Virus record (IMG/VR): IMGVR_UViG_3300009151_005351
Span: 1-24,954 of that record
From: a virus
Reading direction: 5' to 3' (one strand)
Length of the DNA: 24,954 nucleotides
Positions 22,625-24,954 of the stretch are shown piece after piece. Under the pieces are notes generated by a model that did no database searches, was not told where the DNA came from, and saw only the letters and a list, made by a program, of their open reading frames with translations. The position numbers and the translations under genes were made by a program. Each line of letters opens with the position of its first letter. Positions within the stretch are counted from its first letter, which is position 1.

Positions 22625-24954
22625 ATGAGTTTGCAAATATTATCTCAACCACAACTAGTCCAGAACTCATTTTCTGTTAATGGAGTATTAAGTGCTACTA
22701 CAGCAGTATTTAATTCTATCAGTGCTAATTACATATACGCTGGCGGCTCTAATATTTTAGGGTTAAGTGGAGGTGGAGGAGGAGGTGGTAATGATCCTAC
22801 TAAATTACCATTGACTGGTGGAACTATTACTGGAGATTTAACCATTGTAGGAACTCTTTTTGTTAATTCTTTAAGTGCTAGTGGAGTTTTATATGGTGAT
22901 GGAAGTAAATTCACTTTTAATAACGGTCTGACTGTAAATACTTTTACATCCGCAGTTTCTTTAAGTGCTCAATCTGGTGTATTTTCTACTGGAAATATGC
23001 TTCTTGGTCAAAATGAAGGAGGATCTTATTTTGGCAGAACGGAAATTAAAGAATCTCAGTTATACACAAATAATAATAACATTAAATGGAACATGGTAGA
23101 CTCTAATCTTAGAGATTACATTGCATTTGCAATGTCATCTGATGGACAATATCAAACGGCATTAACTACTTCATATGGTATATTCAGATCAACAGATTAT
23201 GGAGTTACTTGGAATAATGTAGATTCCAATGTTAGAACTTATAGAGGAATATCAATGTCTCTAGATGGAAAATACCAAACAGCAGTGGTTTATTCTATTA
23301 ATGCAGTTTTTGGATCTCAGACTATATATAGGTCAACTAATTATGGAGCTACGTGGACCATGATCAGTGATGATTTTGGAAGACGCTATACTAGCGTAGC
23401 TATGTCTTCTGATGGAAGAATACAAACATTAGCATTATATAATGATACTGCTGGAGGTATATTCAGATCAACCGATTATGGAGTAACTTATAGTCCAGTA
23501 GATAATAATACTAGAAATTACCTCTCAATAGGAATGTCTTCTGATGGTAAATATCAAACCGCAGTCTGTAATGGTGGAGCTGTGGGTAATAGAGGTATAT
23601 TTAGATCAACGGATTATGGTGTTACTTGGAATAACGTAGATTCCAATTCTAGAAATTATAAAGCAATATCAATGTCATCCGATGGCAAATATCAACTTGC
23701 GGTTGGAGGTGTTTATGCTGGGTTTAGATCTACAAATTATGGATTAACATGGACTGACATATCAATATCAGGAGCATTTGAGGCAAATTATAATGCAGCA
23801 GCAGTTTCGTCAAATGGTAAAATTCAGTTGGTTATGGCAGGAAATGGAGTTGCCATGTCACCAGATTATGGTGCAACGTGGAGCATTGTATATCCTCTTT
23901 ATAATGGTACTGGTATTGGAATGTCTTCTGATGCAAAAATGCAGATTGCGGTTACTAATGGATCAGGACTATTTAGATGTGTATTAGATTCAGTTTTAGA
24001 AGGTAATTTAACAGTTACCTCTTCTGTTTCTGCTCCAGCTTTAAGTGGAACTCATTACGGTGACGGAGGTAATCTAAGTGGAGTAATTAAAACTCAGTAT
24101 ACTCCACCAGCCAATGCTACTTTTACTTCTTCAGTTTCTGCACCAGCTTTAAGTGGAACTCATTATGGTGATGGAAGTAAGCTAACTGGTATAGCTGGAA
24201 CATATACCCCACCAGCCAATGCTACTTTTACTTCTAGTGTTTCTGCTCCAGCATTAAGTGGAACTTTTTACGGTGACGGAAGTAAGCTAACTGGTATAGC
24301 TGGAACATATACCCCACCAGCCAATGCTACTTTTACTTCTTCAGTTTCTGCACCAGCTTTAAGTGGAACTCATTATGGTGATGGAAGTAAGCTAACTTTC
24401 ACCAACATTCAAGCCCGGGACGCCTCCACCAATTATCCTATTGGAGGTATTACTTTCAGTAATGGTTTTGTCTCCTTAAGTGCTAGTAGCTTTAGTCAAA
24501 TAATAACTTTTGACAATGGAGGAATCCGGCCCAAAGTAACTATATACGGAACAGTTTCTGCTCTGTCTTTAAGTGGTATACATTATGGTGACGGTAATAA
24601 TTTAAGCTTCTCTAACATTCAAGCACGAGATATTTTGTCAGGGCTTCCGAACGGTGGAATTACTTTTGGTTCTAATAGTATTACCTTGAGTACAACTAAT
24701 ACCCAAGTAATGGGTATAGATACCACTTCTTTTACTAAGGCAACTATATACGGATCAGTTTCTGCTCAGTCTTTAAGTGGTACATTTTATGGAGACGGAA
24801 GTAATTTATTAAATTTAAAAATAACTACAGTTGTAAATGGAAGCAAGTCTGGTACATACACATTAGCTCTTGCTGATGCTGGTTCTGTTGTCTCATTTAA
24901 TTCAACCAGTTCTAATATTTGCCAAATTCCAGCAAATTCTGTAGTTCCTTTTGC
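22625..24954 (+). CDS. Tail fibre with seven-bladed Asp-box (BNR) propeller, 3' end outside window
   Basis: An open frame of 776 codons with no stop before the window edge. The ATG lies 13 bases after the previous stop, without a Shine-Dalgarno sequence. The N-terminus has fibre modules (FSVNGVLSATTAVF), a run of seven glycines (residues 49-55) as a hinge, and LPLTGGTITGDLTIVGTL (about 60-78), a module common in phage fibres. Residues about 150-450 contain seven repeats, each with an S-S-D-G-K-Y-Q-like strand, and six with an Asp-box, F-R-S-T-D-Y-G-V-T-W; the first strand (KWNMVDSN) can complete the last blade. This predicts a closed seven-bladed sialidase/sortilin-like propeller. I see no evidence for sialidase catalytic residues, so binding is more likely than hydrolysis. 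Afterwards come 35-residue repeats with S-V-S-A-P-A-L-S-G-T-x-Y-G-D-G-S-K-L, then two copies of a 70-residue unit with N-I-Q-A-R-D and G-G-I-T-F, and the beginning of a terminal domain (DAGSVVSFNS, IPANSVVPF) like those of many fibre tips. Confidence 0.82.
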   Translation, partial: MSLQILSQPQLVQNSFSVNGVLSATTAVFNSISANYIYAGGSNILGLSGGGGGGGNDPTKLPLTGGTITGDLTIVGTLFVNSLSASGVLYGDGSKFTFNNGLTVNTFTSAVSLSAQSGVFSTGNMLLGQNEGGSYFGRTEIKESQLYTNNNNIKWNMVDSNLRDYIAFAMSSDGQYQTALTTSYGIFRSTDYGVTWNNVDSNVRTYRGISMSLDGKYQTAVVYSINAVFGSQTIYRSTNYGATWTMISDDFGRRYTSVAMSSDGRIQTLALYNDTAGGIFRSTDYGVTYSPVDNNTRNYLSIGMSSDGKYQTAVCNGGAVGNRGIFRSTDYGVTWNNVDSNSRNYKAISMSSDGKYQLAVGGVYAGFRSTNYGLTWTDISISGAFEANYNAAAVSSNGKIQLVMAGNGVAMSPDYGATWSIVYPLYNGTGIGMSSDAKMQIAVTNGSGLFRCVLDSVLEGNLTVTSSVSAPALSGTHYGDGGNLSGVIKTQYTPPANATFTSSVSAPALSGTHYGDGSKLTGIAGTYTPPANATFTSSVSAPALSGTFYGDGSKLTGIAGTYTPPANATFTSSVSAPALSGTHYGDGSKLTFTNIQARDASTNYPIGGITFSNGFVSLSASSFSQIITFDNGGIRPKVTIYGTVSALSLSGIHYGDGNNLSFSNIQARDILSGLPNGGITFGSNSITLSTTNTQVMGIDTTSFTKATIYGSVSAQSLSGTFYGDGSNLLNLKITTVVNGSKSGTYTLALADAGSVVSFNSTSSNICQIPANSVVPF
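24104..24397 (+). repeat. 105-bp direct repeats in the last fibre
   Basis: Three units with a 105-bp period (35 codons) encode S-V-S-A-P-A-L-S-G-T-(H/F)-Y-G-D-G-S-K-L-T followed by a P-P-A-N-A-T-F-T linker. The first and third are identical over 84 bases (24104-24187 = 24314-24397), while neighbouring units share 63 exact bases (24173-24235 = 24278-24340). Further diverged copies follow, and the N-I-Q-A-R-D motif recurs 210 bases apart (24407 and 24617), twice the basic period. Confidence 0.9.

Noticed and set aside
23778-23987. 69-codon plus-strand open frame inside the last fibre
   Set aside because: It is in another frame of the Asp-box propeller region, which is clearly coding in the fibre frame.
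17203-24954. Possible diversity-generating retroelement acting on the fibres
   Set aside because: No reverse transcriptase, accessory protein or template/variable repeat pair with adenine-biased differences is visible. The repeats differ mainly at silent sites and have the features of tandem duplication.
22625-24954. Sialidase enzyme function for the Asp-box protein
   Set aside because: Asp-boxes are structural and occur in many non-enzymatic propellers. I could not identify the arginine triad or the tyrosine nucleophile, so only a propeller fold is claimed.

Overview
The window is a strongly AT-rich, densely packed piece of a tailed-phage genome with T4-type (contractile-tail) features. The evidence is a T4 gp44-like sliding-clamp loader subunit, a gp25-type baseplate wedge protein, a gp6/baseplate-J-type wedge protein directly after it, and then about 21 kb of very long tail, baseplate and fibre proteins. 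There are no tRNAs, rRNAs, CRISPR arrays or insertion sequences that I can see, and no intergenic gap exceeds 40 bases. The host cannot be read from the sequence. Most start codons lack a Shine-Dalgarno sequence, which would fit hosts such as Bacteroidota or cyanobacteria, but this is only a hint.

Layout. 2-1125 (+) is a nucleotide/replication block: the 3' end of a dUTPase and a complete clamp-loader subunit. 1127-1705 (-) is one unrecognised gene, convergent with the clamp loader across a hairpin and divergent from the tail block across a 36-base gap that holds a perfect AT palindrome. 1742-24954 (+) is one uninterrupted run of nine tail genes: gp25-like, gp6-like, a 1091-aa PKD/propeller protein in the slot of T4 gp7, a 1938-aa Ig-like/PKD/propeller protein, an RCC1-propeller fibre, two smaller proteins (one PKD-like), an 1802-aa YadA-head-like beta-roll fibre, and a fibre with an Asp-box (BNR) propeller that runs off the right edge.

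How the genes work together (inference). gp25-like and gp6-like proteins build the baseplate wedge. The 1091-aa protein probably joins that wedge through its C-terminal part while exposing a PKD domain and a six-bladed NHL-type propeller. The following proteins would be peripheral baseplate decorations and long fibres. Remarkably, four of the large tail proteins each carry a beta-propeller, from three different repeat families (NHL, NHL, RCC1, Asp-box), and the one large fibre without a propeller is almost wholly a beta-roll built of about 15-16 residue coils. Several repeat blocks in the fibres are nearly identical at DNA level (138-, 147- and 105-base periods), pointing to recent expansion and probable length variation by recombination.
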